64,000 bases of DNA from Paenibacillus sp. BJ-4 (GTDB lineage Bacteria > Bacillota > Bacilli > Paenibacillales > Paenibacillaceae). The DNA lies in the NCBI RefSeq assembly GCF_020404765.1, contig NZ_JAIVEM010000122.1, positions 45,001-109,000 of the forward strand, given 5' to 3'. Below the pieces are notes generated by a model. The model did no database searches. It was given only the letters and a program-made list of their open reading frames with translations, and was not told the DNA's origin. Positions 25,528-34,932 of this stretch are shown here, piece after piece (the first letter of the stretch is position 1; each line of letters starts with the position of its first letter). Made by a program: the position numbers and the translations under genes.

Positions 25528-25628
25528 GTTTACACAGCTATTCGACCAGGTAAGTAATGAAAGTATTGATAATAACAGCCACTGTACACAACTTAACCCC
25601 CTCTCATTTCTCCTACTTCCAAAAATAC

Positions 25629-25699
25629 ACATAGTAAATACACCAACCAATGGGTCATTCTGTAAACTAAATCTCACTTTTAACCGATAAATACATATG
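25629..25699 (+). repeat. Interspersed promoter-region repeat, copy 1
   Basis: About 70 bases with the core GGTCATTCTGTAAACTAAAT (25653-25672) continuing to CTTTTAACCGATAAATACATATG. The same core is present at 42026 and 52321. This copy lies about 180 bases upstream of the intact VgrG-like toxin gene. It has no open frame or terminal inverted repeats, so a promoter or leader is likelier than an insertion sequence. Confidence 0.85.
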
Positions 25700-25879
25700 C
25701 TGGGCTGTTATTTAAATATCACATCTCGTAACTTTATACCCAACAAACTCAGTGATACATATGGGTCTTGACTCAAAGTTGTATTCATCCATTTCTTCTA
25801 TTAATCAGACTCGAATTAAAAATGCTGCACTTTACTTTTGTAATCAGCCATCAAATCTAGAAAGGAGTCATGAACTCAC

Positions 25880-28800
25880 TTGAGCATATTATCAGATGGG
25901 ATCGGGTATGAAAGCCTACGCTTTTATGGCCCCTTTCAGCCGCAACACATCGATCAACTTCAAATAACACGTACCATTAATGATCATACTTTTTTACATA
26001 TCAGTGGTATGCTCTCCGAAGAACAGGGAGCTGCATGCATCGGACAAAATATGGAGCAAGAGCCGATTGTGATTCGTCAGCTGGATGATCAGGGACAAAC
26101 GCTGAGAAGGCTGTTCCATGGAGTTGTAACGAGTATGTCCATACAATGTGTGCGAGGCGTATATACATTTGAACTTAAGGCGGCTTCCCATTCATACCAG
26201 ATGGATATCAAGGTAAAAAGACGCTCCTATCAAGATATTCACCGTACCTATGATGATCTGGTCACTGCGCTGGTTCGAAAATATCAGTACGGAGATGCCA
26301 TTGATACGGTAAGCAACCATGCCAAACTGGAGACATTTGTTTTACAATATGAGGAGACCGATTGGGCGTTTTTAAAACGTCTCGCCTCCCGCTTTGGTTC
26401 CGTACTCGTGCCAGAGGTAACCGCAGCCTCGCCCAAGGTTTTCTTTGGAATGCCAGAAGGCAAGCAGCATAAGGTGGAGCGGGAAGTATTTTATCGAGTA
26501 CGTAAAACGTTTCATGAGCTGGATGCGGAAAAACCAGGCGAACGTGCTGGCTCGTATATCACCTATATGATCGAAAGTCTGCAATTTTATGCGCTGGGCG
26601 ACCTCATCACGTTACCCATTGGACAAGGCAAAGAACTGGTCGTGGTTCGAGCAGTGACTACGCTAGCGGATGGCCTACTACGCACCCGTTATGATCTCCA
26701 AGCCGAACAGGATATCCGCTATGCCCGTTATGAAAACGATCAGGCTACTGGAATTTCGCTGACAGGAACGGTGCTGAAGGTACAACAGGATTTTGTACAG
26801 CTTCAACTAGACATTGACCCGAAGCAAGATCCTGCTAAAGCGTGCTGGTTTCCGGTGTCCACCCGTTATGTCGCCGAAGAACATAGTGGCTGGTACGATA
26901 TGCCCGAGATCGGGGAACAGGTGGAATTGTATCTGCCTACCCACCGCGAACAAGATGCCTATGTCACGGATTCACTGCGACAACACCGCCACTCAAATGG
27001 TCAGCCGAATGTGAAGGTATGGCAACATGTGCAAGGTAGCGGCGTAGAAATGTCTGAGCATGAGCTGACCCTATCCACCTCCGGTGAATTTTCCATTACA
27101 CTGCATGAAGGTAACGGCATTACGATCGACAGTCCGGGGAATGTGCAGATTCAGGGTGGTCACGTCAAGCTCGATGCTGGGCAGGAGCTTTCGCTCGATG
27201 CTGGAACGGCGCTATACTTAAAAGGTGGAGCCAGCAGCATGGTGCTGGATGGTGAGACGGATACCAAAGCTCCAGTGATTTATCAGGAAGGAACGGTAAA
27301 AGCACCTGTTTTCGTGGCTGATCTCCCTCCGGTGCCTGAGCCGCCACTCATGAGCATAAAAGCATATGAAGCAGCTCAATCAGCAGCCAGGGATTCATCT
27401 AGCAGCCAAGCCTCTACCCCTAAAGCAAAAGTCACCAGTCCAGCAAAGCTTCAACAGGCGAATGCCTTGATGGGTACGGTGTCCAAACTATTAGGCTCCA
27501 TTCCAGTGATGGGAAAAGTGGCTGGCGTTGTTGCAGGAGCGCTAAGTGGACCTGCAGGAGGTGTGATTCTGAGAGCAACCGCAGCGATCCCTGTTCGGAG
27601 CAAAGGAACCCCTACCGTTGGAGGCAGTAGCAAGGGGAGCGAAGTTCACCCAATAAAATACTTGGCTGGTTTGGCCATGCAAGGGTTGATTAGTATACAC
27701 GAGCATGAGAAAGCTAAACAAGCCTATTATAACAAGTGGATTCTAGGGAAAGTGTATACGAGTGCACGTCATATAGCTCATTCCGGCGGCACATTGGAAC
27801 TAGTACAGAACCTGCTTAAAGAATCGAATGCCATGGTTCATGCGTATCAGCAGGTTCCGGAAGAAGTAAGAAAACGCTGGAAAGCCAACTACGACAGCCG
27901 CATGGCACAACAGCAGCCTAAACAACAAGTTGAGAAGCCTAAGTCTTGGTGGGATCGTTACCTGGGTTATACGGGTAGCAGCTTGATGATAAAAAGTCAA
28001 ATAGCCATGGAGCAGGCACATGCATCTGAAAAAGCAGCAAACAGCCTAGTTGAATTATACAAAGGCATAGAGCAGGCTAATAACGTAAGGTATCAAAATG
28101 CAGGAAACTCCATTGGTGAATTTTTAGATTATTGGTCATTTGGTATACCTAAAGGATTGTATCAAGCCTACATGGAGCGCGCACGTAATCAAGGTAACTC
28201 TGGTAGTGACGCTATCAATTTTGCTACATTTGGAATAACAGAGGCTATACGTGGAGCTGTGACACCTGAAGATCCTTTGTCACCAGACCATTTGTCCAAT
28301 ATCATTAGTGTAGCAGGGTTCCTTGAGGGAGTCGGTTCATTTCTCAAGCCGAAAACTATACTAAATTCACCAGGCAAAGAACCTGTTCATCCAGGTCCTA
28401 AAATCATAAATGAAAAAACAAAGTCACCCCACCCTTCAAATTCAAAACCTAATAAAGCTGAGAAGCCAGGCGAGGCTGCTCAGGGAACGGTAAACAGATT
28501 TCCAACCAGTCGAATCGATTCTGTAATGGATCAACATGTTATTGATGAGGTTGCGAAGGCCAGAGGTCGATTGTCCAACAAATACAAAGAAACAGGTAAT
28601 TTCGCTTATGCAGAAGTGAAGGTATCAGGAGTTGAGAAGCAAGACTTTTATGCCCATAGTAAAATTCATAGCTCTGCTAAAAAGATACCTGGAACTGAAG
28701 AGTTCTCTTTCAAACCCGACAATCCAAAATTCAAGGCAACCGAAGCTCCAGATGCAGAAGGAAATATATATATGAGAGATGGGGATACAGAATATAAAAT

Positions 28801-28981
28801 TTTAAATGATGTAGCAGATCAATTAGGTGATAATCACAATGCATCAGGAAATATCAAACTCTTCACTGAAAAAGATACATGTGGAAGCTGTAACGAAATC
28901 ATCCAACAATTTGACAAAGAATATCCTAACGTTAGAATTGAGGTTATCCATAATGGTGGTGTGACTATTAACCCTAAATAA
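25880..28981 (+). CDS. VgrG-like spike protein with C-terminal deaminase toxin (BURPS668_1122-type)
   Basis: 1033 residues, TTG start with AAAGGAGT 12 bases upstream. Residues 1 to about 290 resemble the phage gpD/VgrG base (YGPFQPQHIDQLQITRTIND, FVLQYEETDWAFLKRLASRF). A gp5-like OB fold follows (VQLQLDIDPKQDPAKACWFP, WYDMPEIGEQVELYLP), then a repetitive beta-stalk (about 390-470: GNVQIQGGHVKLDAGQELSL). A long Ala-rich helical region and a pre-toxin segment lead to the toxin (last ~140 residues). There GNFAYAEVKVSG, D969-T-E971 in DTEYKIL and C1001-G-S-C1004 in LFTEKDTCGSC match the zinc deaminase fold of the BURPS668_1122 toxin family, which edits nucleic-acid cytosines or similar bases. No sheath, tube or baseplate genes are in the window, so the injection machine lies elsewhere. 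An immunity gene follows. Confidence 0.83.
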   Translation: MSILSDGIGYESLRFYGPFQPQHIDQLQITRTINDHTFLHISGMLSEEQGAACIGQNMEQEPIVIRQLDDQGQTLRRLFHGVVTSMSIQCVRGVYTFELKAASHSYQMDIKVKRRSYQDIHRTYDDLVTALVRKYQYGDAIDTVSNHAKLETFVLQYEETDWAFLKRLASRFGSVLVPEVTAASPKVFFGMPEGKQHKVEREVFYRVRKTFHELDAEKPGERAGSYITYMIESLQFYALGDLITLPIGQGKELVVVRAVTTLADGLLRTRYDLQAEQDIRYARYENDQATGISLTGTVLKVQQDFVQLQLDIDPKQDPAKACWFPVSTRYVAEEHSGWYDMPEIGEQVELYLPTHREQDAYVTDSLRQHRHSNGQPNVKVWQHVQGSGVEMSEHELTLSTSGEFSITLHEGNGITIDSPGNVQIQGGHVKLDAGQELSLDAGTALYLKGGASSMVLDGETDTKAPVIYQEGTVKAPVFVADLPPVPEPPLMSIKAYEAAQSAARDSSSSQASTPKAKVTSPAKLQQANALMGTVSKLLGSIPVMGKVAGVVAGALSGPAGGVILRATAAIPVRSKGTPTVGGSSKGSEVHPIKYLAGLAMQGLISIHEHEKAKQAYYNKWILGKVYTSARHIAHSGGTLELVQNLLKESNAMVHAYQQVPEEVRKRWKANYDSRMAQQQPKQQVEKPKSWWDRYLGYTGSSLMIKSQIAMEQAHASEKAANSLVELYKGIEQANNVRYQNAGNSIGEFLDYWSFGIPKGLYQAYMERARNQGNSGSDAINFATFGITEAIRGAVTPEDPLSPDHLSNIISVAGFLEGVGSFLKPKTILNSPGKEPVHPGPKIINEKTKSPHPSNSKPNKAEKPGEAAQGTVNRFPTSRIDSVMDQHVIDEVAKARGRLSNKYKETGNFAYAEVKVSGVEKQDFYAHSKIHSSAKKIPGTEEFSFKPDNPKFKATEAPDAEGNIYMRDGDTEYKILNDVADQLGDNHNASGNIKLFTEKDTCGSCNEIIQQFDKEYPNVRIEVIHNGGVTINPK

Positions 28982-29001
28982 TTGAATAAGGTGGTTAAAA
29001 A

Positions 29002-29700
29002 ATGGCTTGGAGTTATGATGAGTTAATTGATAGTATCCTTGAGAATTACCAAGATTATAAAAATGAAGAAATGATGAGTAGTAAAGAAGCAATTGCAAGA
29101 ACATTCTATGATTTTGAAGGATTGATGAATAGAAGTGAAACAGACAAAGCTTTAATTAATGTCGTTTACGGGGAAATATTATTAACTCTTCCAAGAGTTT
29201 TGTATACCGTTAAAAACAATTTAAGCAAAAGATTGTCTGAACTAGATTTTAATTTAATTGAGCAAGAACAAAAATTAACCTCCGAGCAATACAGAGACTT
29301 ATTTAATCGTAAGAATTTTGTATTACAAGAGTTGGAAAATAAGATATTAGACTATTATCCAAGAGTATGTTGGTATTACGATGAATTGACAAATGAAGTT
29401 AATGTTTTCTTTAAACAAGTTAACGAAGAAAATGTCTTGGCGGATGAAGTTATTTCTAGTGTATTTCAGCGATTTGAACGTGATTGTAAAAATACATTAA
29501 GTGAAAAAATAATCGTGTACACAACACTAGCTGAAAACTTATTAAACCAAGGATTATCAAAGATTGATGGGCTACAACTAATTAAACAAGAATTACAGCA
29601 GTTTAACATAACAGATATTTTTGAAGAACAATTGTTAGAAAAAGAAAAATTGGAACTAGATAAGCGAATTAAAAACGTATTAAGCCAAGTTTCCTCATAG
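29002..29700 (+). CDS. Probable immunity protein for the deaminase toxin
   Basis: 232 residues, ATG start after AAGGTGG, 20 bases after the toxin stop. Almost entirely helical and acidic, with a W-S-Y-D-E-L-I-D start and VCWYYDELTNEVN in the middle. No signal peptide or membrane segment, so cytoplasmic, as expected for protection against an incoming or self-made nucleic-acid deaminase. The layout (toxin C-terminus followed at once by a small unrelated gene of lower G+C) is the standard polymorphic-toxin arrangement. The YxDE wording recalls Imm3-type immunity proteins, but I am not sure of the family. Confidence 0.7.
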   Translation: MAWSYDELIDSILENYQDYKNEEMMSSKEAIARTFYDFEGLMNRSETDKALINVVYGEILLTLPRVLYTVKNNLSKRLSELDFNLIEQEQKLTSEQYRDLFNRKNFVLQELENKILDYYPRVCWYYDELTNEVNVFFKQVNEENVLADEVISSVFQRFERDCKNTLSEKIIVYTTLAENLLNQGLSKIDGLQLIKQELQQFNITDIFEEQLLEKEKLELDKRIKNVLSQVSS

Positions 29701-29773
29701 TAGTAATAGAAGGTTTAAAACTTCATTGATAAGTTACTACTACAATTTCCCCATAACTAAACGAAAATTTCCC

Positions 29774-29819
29774 AAAGCTTATTCCAACTTGAATCTTTGA
29801 GTAGGGATGAGCTTTTTTT
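29774..29819 (+). terminator. Terminator of the toxin-immunity operon
   Basis: Stem AAAGCTTATTCC/GGGATGAGCTTT (with G-U pairs) followed by TTTTTT, 73 bases after the immunity stop. Confidence 0.75.
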
Positions 29820-29879
29820 ACACAAAAACAATGACTTGTTATCTCTCCTCATCAGAGTTTAACATAAACACACTAAACT

Positions 29880-30540
29880 ACGGTGGGCAAATATGTTATG
29901 TCAAATTGGCCAGATTGGTTTAAGGAAGCACTACGCCAGCGAACACCAGAATTCATGTTCATCAAAAGATGAGCGTCTATTCACCAAAATGAATCAATTC
30001 AAACCTATTGATCGTATTAGCCTAAGATTGTTTAGGTTTACATTTTAAAAGCAAGATCGTTGAAGGAACGAATGATATAATTCTCGATCTCTGTACAATC
30101 TTCGAAGATGAAGTTGCTGAACCGTCAGCTAATGATTATCTTATTGAAACTATATTTTATATTGCAAAACGTAATGATTTAGAAGAGGGTTTATACAAAT
30201 TGGCTTTGGGTACTCCCAAGATGTTGCTCCATGTAGAATTTTAGGCAAAGGAAGGCTGTTAGAAAACGGCGGCGACGGCTATGTATTACTTAAAGCAAAA
30301 ATCGGTTTATTGGGATATTATATCGATCATTACAGCATGGAAGTAGTAAGCAGCAAATAAGAACTGCTGGTCATCCCACCTGTTGAAGCCAAAAGAATGG
30401 CTGAGTTATACTATAGATAACCCTGTAATTCGTACTCTCAACGATGGGATCATGGCTGTTCCGATCTCGAACGAACAACGTTCGAATGCAGCTGCAGAAG
30501 GATGTTATTCAAAAAGATGAACGGCTTCGTTTTGAAGACG
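29880..30540 (+). pseudogene. Gene debris (several broken frames)
   Basis: Between the toxin-immunity operon and arcR the plus strand shows successive protein-like pieces without intact starts. The first begins MSNWPDWFKEALRQRTPEFM near 29896. A second, about 30049-30243, reads SKIVEGTNDIILDLCTIFED and ILFYIAKRND-like text. A third in a shifted frame, about 30210-30360, includes GKGRLLENGGDGYVLLKAK. A fourth near 30400-30520 reads DNPVIRTLNDGIMAVPISN. They look like frameshifted remnants of one or more small genes, perhaps further immunity genes. I cannot assign a family. Confidence 0.45.
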
Positions 30541-30553
30541 TCCATCTTGAATT

Positions 30554-31243
30554 TCATATAGAGATTTCTTCAAAATAAGTTGGGTCATGTATTATAATTT
30601 TTTTACCTGAAACGGTAATAATATGATCTTTCTTTAACTGGTTTAACACACCGCTAACCGTTTCGCGAGACGTTCCGGATATTTTAGAAATTCCGATTGT
30701 TGTCAGTGGACACGAAATGACAATCTCCTCACCGTTTTGTTCCCCTAAATCCTGCCTTAAATAATTAAGTGACTGAATTACCCGATCTTGTGCATTGGGG
30801 ATTGTAATATATTGTATACGATGCTCATGAAGTTTTAAGATTAAAGAAAACTGCTGAACAACAGATAATAATTGTTTGGGATTGGCTTTCAACATATCTT
30901 CAAAAATCACTGTAGGAATATAATACACATCTACATCTGTCAGTGCTTCTGCCGAGTAATGGTATCTTTGATCTGTAAACATACCGCCATAAGGGAAAAT
31001 TGAATATTGTTTTACATAGTCCTCATATAGTAAATTTCCACTTTGATTGACCCGCTCTAACTTTACAAAGCCATCTAACATAAGGTAAATTCGCTCCCTT
31101 AAGTCCCCTTCTAAAAATAAAAATTGACCCTTCTTATAAGTTCGCCAATAGACAAACTCTCTTAAGGTTTTTAATTTTTTTTCTGATAAATCAGCAAATA
31201 AGTTAAACTGCTTCAAATTTTCCATCACATTCCTTTTATCCAT
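30554..31243 (-). CDS. arcR: Crp/Fnr-family regulator of the arginine deiminase pathway
   Basis: 229 residues, ATG start after AGAGGTG. An N-terminal cyclic-nucleotide-binding-like beta-barrel (GQFLFLEGDLRERIYLMLDG) is followed by a C-terminal winged helix with SCPLTTIGISKISGTSRETV and GVLNQLKKDHIITVSGKKI. The four-cysteine Fe-S cluster of Fnr is absent, so it is not a direct oxygen sensor of that kind. It lies downstream of arcC, the position of arcR in the Bacillus licheniformis arcABDC cluster, where ArcR activates the operon anaerobically. The same role is inferred. Confidence 0.83.
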   Translation of the reverse strand: MDKRNVMENLKQFNLFADLSEKKLKTLREFVYWRTYKKGQFLFLEGDLRERIYLMLDGFVKLERVNQSGNLLYEDYVKQYSIFPYGGMFTDQRYHYSAEALTDVDVYYIPTVIFEDMLKANPKQLLSVVQQFSLILKLHEHRIQYITIPNAQDRVIQSLNYLRQDLGEQNGEEIVISCPLTTIGISKISGTSRETVSGVLNQLKKDHIITVSGKKIIIHDPTYFEEISI

Positions 31244-31425
31244 AAATACACCTCTCTTGTTTCATAATAGAATATAATAGAAATTTTATCATTTATCCTA
31301 TGTACTGAGCAATTTAGCTCTCCATAAACTATAAATGATCAATGAAACAAGCAGGCCGAATTCGGGAGCAAAAGTCAGCCCAAACTCGACCATATTGTTT
31401 AAAGAGCAGTATTTTTTAATGTTAT

Positions 31426-32388
31426 TTATACATGCACAGATCCCTCTTGTTTAGAAATAACCGTCCCTGTTTTTCCTTCTAATGCTTCATATACCTTCTC
31501 TAAAGAAGTAATAATGGCTTTTCGTTCTGAATTTGTATTAACAAAATGAATCGCAGCTTCAATTTTGGGCAGCATACTTCCCGCTGCAAAATGTTGTTCC
31601 TTTATATATCCTTCTAATTCATCACTGGTTACAAGCTCTAACCTTTTTTGATTGGGCTTATTAAAATTCACATACACAAAATCAACTGCAGTTAAAATGA
31701 CAAGCGTATCGGCACCTACTAATTCAGCTAATTTCTGAGCGGCGAAGTCTTTATCAATAACCGCTTCAGTCCCTGTCAATCCTTCATGAGAATGAATGAT
31801 CGGAATTCCGCCACCTCCAACAGCAATGACGATATTTCCATCATTCACCAAAGAATCAATCACTTTATATTCAAGAATGCTTACAGGTGTTGGTGACGGT
31901 ACAACTCGTCTCCACCCTCTTCCTGCATCTTCTTTAAATACCACTTTTGTTTCCTTCATGACCTTTCTTGCTTCGTCCTCTGTATAAAAAGGCCCGATTG
32001 GTTTGGTGGGATTATTAAATGCCTCATCTTTTTCATCGACGACCACTCTTGTTACGATTGTTACCACATCTTTATTTATATCCCGTTTTCTCAGTACTTT
32101 TGCAATCGCATTTCCCATCCAATAGCCAATCATTCCTTGACTCATCGCACCACAAGTATCCAACGGCATGGCGGGGGTTTTTTCTGATTCCGCCGCTTTT
32201 TGCTGTAATAAAATATTTCCTACTTGCGGACCATTCCCATGGACAATTACGATATCCACATCATTTTCTATTATTTTTACAAGTTGTTCCACTGTTTTTT
32301 CTAATGCTTCTTGTTGTGCCTGTGCTGTAGCGTCCATGGATTGTATCGCGTTTCCGCCTAGTGCCACTACAATTTTTCTGCGTGCCAT
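31426..32388 (-). CDS. arcC: Carbamate kinase
   Basis: 320 residues, usual length, ATG start after GGAGGG. It makes ATP from carbamoyl phosphate and ADP, releasing ammonia and CO2, the last step of the arginine deiminase pathway. Amino acid kinase motifs: VVALGGNAI at the N-terminus, VHGNGPQVGN, GWRRVVPSPTP, VIAVGGGGIPII, and AVIDKDFAAQKLAE. Cytoplasmic. Fourth structural gene of the cluster, 36 bases after arcD. Confidence 0.95.
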   Translation of the reverse strand: MARRKIVVALGGNAIQSMDATAQAQQEALEKTVEQLVKIIENDVDIVIVHGNGPQVGNILLQQKAAESEKTPAMPLDTCGAMSQGMIGYWMGNAIAKVLRKRDINKDVVTIVTRVVVDEKDEAFNNPTKPIGPFYTEDEARKVMKETKVVFKEDAGRGWRRVVPSPTPVSILEYKVIDSLVNDGNIVIAVGGGGIPIIHSHEGLTGTEAVIDKDFAAQKLAELVGADTLVILTAVDFVYVNFNKPNQKRLELVTSDELEGYIKEQHFAAGSMLPKIEAAIHFVNTNSERKAIITSLEKVYEALEGKTGTVISKQEGSVHV

Positions 32389-32424
32389 ACTTCAACCCTC
32401 CAATTGTTTTTATTCCCAAAAAAC

Positions 32425-33840
32425 TTAAATCGCAAAATTCCCCGTAACTAATTCATAGATTGTGAATACTGCCAAAGCAGCAATAACAACAGATAATATC
32501 AGTTCCACCTGAGTAAATACTTGCTTTGGATTATTTTGCTTTTGCAGCTTATAATAGATAAAAATGCCCGGTGCATATAAGGTCATTGCTAATAACAAGT
32601 AATTTAACCCAGCCGCATAAACTAACCAAATCCCATAAATACTTGCAACGGTCCCAATGACTATATTGATAGTTCGGCCTTTTTCGTTTGATCGCAAGCT
32701 ATACTTCAATTGATAAAATGCTGAAAACACATAAGGAACTAAAATAGCGGAGGATGCTAGAGAAAACGCAAAATTATACGCTTTATCCGAAATAATGAAG
32801 GTTAATAAAAAAAGTTGAATTAAACCATTTGTAATCCATAATGAATTTACAGGAGCTTTATTTTTATTCTCTTTCGCAAACCACTTTGGAAATGTACCAT
32901 CTTTACCGGCTAAATATGGAATTTCAGATGCAAGTAAAGTCCACCCGAGCCAAGCGCCTGAGGCGGAAACAACCAAACCCAGGTTAATAAATGCAGCTCC
33001 CCATTTTCCAACAACACTTTCAAATAAATAGGCCATAGCTGGATTTTTTAAATTAGCAATATCCGCTTGCTGCATAAGCCCGAGAGATAATAATGTAATC
33101 AATACGTAAACAATAAGTGTTCCTATCAATCCAATGACTGTCGCTTTCCCGACATCACTTTTATTTTTTGCACGGCCAGATAGAACAACAGCCCCTTCAA
33201 CACCAGTAAACACCCAGACAGTTACAAGCATTGTGCTTTTAACTTGACTGCCTACCGCCCCCCAATTAAAAGTACCGCCTTGTCCCCAAAATCCGTCTAC
33301 GAATACATTGATTTGAAAAGCAAAGATTCCCACAATAATAAATACAAACACTGGTACTAATTTTGCGATTGTAGTTACTAGATTTATAAGCGCTGCCGAT
33401 TGTACGCCTCGTAAAATTAGCAGATGAACACACCAGAGCAAGATGCTCGCACCAATAATGGATGCTATATTTTGCCCCCCATCAAAAATTGAAAAAAAAT
33501 AGCCTAATGAACTAAACAGTAAAGTTGCGTAAGCTACATTCCCAAGCCATGCGGCTACCCAATATCCCCACGCGCTATTAAACCCCATAAAATTTCCAAA
33601 TCCAGCTTTCGCGTAACTAAAAATACCACCATCCAAATCCGGCCTTTTTTTAGTTAAATTCTGAAAGGATAATCCAAGTGCAATCATTCCGATTCCTGTG
33701 ATAATCCACCCAATAATAATAGCTCCGGCGCCAGCTTCTTTGGACATATCACTTGCCAAGTTAAACGCTCCACCGCCTATCATCGAACCGACAACAAGAG
33801 CTGTTAAAGTAAATAATCCTAATTTCTTTTCTTCACCCAC
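32425..33840 (-). CDS. arcD: Arginine/ornithine antiporter
   Basis: 471 residues from the GTG at 33838-33840, which has GAGAGAGGTGA five bases upstream; an in-frame GTG nine bases earlier would overlap that site. About 12-13 membrane segments, and the APC-type GSMIGGGAFNLASDMSKEAG in the first. Exchanges external arginine for ornithine made by ArcB, so uptake costs no energy. Lies between arcB and arcC. The resemblance is to ArcD antiporters of the APC superfamily (basic amino acid/polyamine antiporter family). Confidence 0.92.
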   Translation of the reverse strand: MGEEKKLGLFTLTALVVGSMIGGGAFNLASDMSKEAGAGAIIIGWIITGIGMIALGLSFQNLTKKRPDLDGGIFSYAKAGFGNFMGFNSAWGYWVAAWLGNVAYATLLFSSLGYFFSIFDGGQNIASIIGASILLWCVHLLILRGVQSAALINLVTTIAKLVPVFVFIIVGIFAFQINVFVDGFWGQGGTFNWGAVGSQVKSTMLVTVWVFTGVEGAVVLSGRAKNKSDVGKATVIGLIGTLIVYVLITLLSLGLMQQADIANLKNPAMAYLFESVVGKWGAAFINLGLVVSASGAWLGWTLLASEIPYLAGKDGTFPKWFAKENKNKAPVNSLWITNGLIQLFLLTFIISDKAYNFAFSLASSAILVPYVFSAFYQLKYSLRSNEKGRTINIVIGTVASIYGIWLVYAAGLNYLLLAMTLYAPGIFIYYKLQKQNNPKQVFTQVELILSVVIAALAVFTIYELVTGNFAI

Positions 33841-33909
33841 TACATTCACCTCTCTCTATTTGATAGAGTTAAGGAAAAGAGAGAGAAAGAAGGAAGATTA
33901 ATTCCTTCT

Positions 33910-34908
33910 TTACTCCATATTTCCTAAAGTAGCTGCTAAAATCGCTTTAATTGTATGCATTCTATTTTCAGCTTGATCGAATACTTTTGAATGCTTGCTG
34001 CGGAATACCTCATCGGTTACTTCCATTTCTCTCAATCCATATTTATCGTAAATTTCTTTTCCGTACGTTGTTTCTAGATCATGAAATGCAGGTAAACAAT
34101 GTAAAAAAATAACATCATTATTCCCCGTTTCTTTAATCATTTGCATATTTACTTGATAAGGTGAAAGCAGTTCAATACGTTCAGCAAATTTATCTTCTTC
34201 CCCCATAGATACCCAAACATCTGTGTAGATTACATCTGCGCCCGCAACAGCTTCTTCAATGCTACTGGTTACCATTACCTGGTCACTAAATTTTTTGGCC
34301 AAATAAATGACTTCTTGTGCTGGCCATAAGGATTGTGGCGCACAAATCCGAACATCCATGCCAGCGATTGAGCCACCCACTAATAAGCTATTAGCAACAT
34401 TGTTTCGGCCATCGCCAACATAAACGAGCTTCACATTTCGCAAGTGTCCTATATGTTCCTGGATGGTTAATAAATCAGCAAGCGTTTGGGTTGGATGCCA
34501 CATATCCGTTAGACCGTTCCACACCGGTACACCCGAATGCTCAGCTAAAGATTCCACTGTTTTATGAGCAAAGCCGCGGAACTCAATTCCGTCAAACATG
34601 CGGCCCAACACTTTCGCAGTGTCTTCTACGGATTCTTTTTTACCGAGCTGAATATCACCTTTACCCAAATACTCGGGGTGCGCGCCTAAATCTGTACAAG
34701 CTACTGTAAATGCGCACCGTGTACGAGTAGAAGTTTTTTCAAATAAAAGAGCTATATTTTTTCCTTCCAAATAACGATGGGGAATGCCGTTTTTCTTTTT
34801 CTCTTTTAAATCTGCTGCTAAATTGAGGAAATATAACAATTCCTCTTCTGTAAAATCGATCTCCGCAAGAAAACTTCTGCCTTTTAAGCTTGAATTAGTT
34901 TTTCCCAT
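33910..34908 (-). CDS. arcB: Ornithine carbamoyltransferase, catabolic
   Basis: 332 residues, ATG start. Contains the carbamoyl-phosphate site FEKTSTRTRCAF, the ornithine-binding D-x-x-x-SMG region (DVWVSMGEED) and the HCLPAFHD loop, all intact. In this cluster it works in the phosphorolytic direction, splitting citrulline into ornithine and carbamoyl phosphate. The cluster context rather than the sequence tells it from anabolic ArgF. It starts 24 bases after the arcA stop. Confidence 0.94.
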   Translation of the reverse strand: MGKTNSSLKGRSFLAEIDFTEEELLYFLNLAADLKEKKKNGIPHRYLEGKNIALLFEKTSTRTRCAFTVACTDLGAHPEYLGKGDIQLGKKESVEDTAKVLGRMFDGIEFRGFAHKTVESLAEHSGVPVWNGLTDMWHPTQTLADLLTIQEHIGHLRNVKLVYVGDGRNNVANSLLVGGSIAGMDVRICAPQSLWPAQEVIYLAKKFSDQVMVTSSIEEAVAGADVIYTDVWVSMGEEDKFAERIELLSPYQVNMQMIKETGNNDVIFLHCLPAFHDLETTYGKEIYDKYGLREMEVTDEVFRSKHSKVFDQAENRMHTIKAILAATLGNME

Positions 34909-34932
34909 ATTTATCCCTGCTTTCTCCGTAAT

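Noticed and set aside
25629..25699. Leader repeat as an insertion sequence or REP element
   Set aside because: No transposase, no terminal inverted repeats or target duplications, and the position relative to VgrG-like genes is constant in two copies.
30554..31243. arcR as an oxygen-sensing Fnr
   Set aside because: The N-terminal cysteine cluster needed for the Fe-S centre is absent; it is Crp/Fnr-type only by fold.
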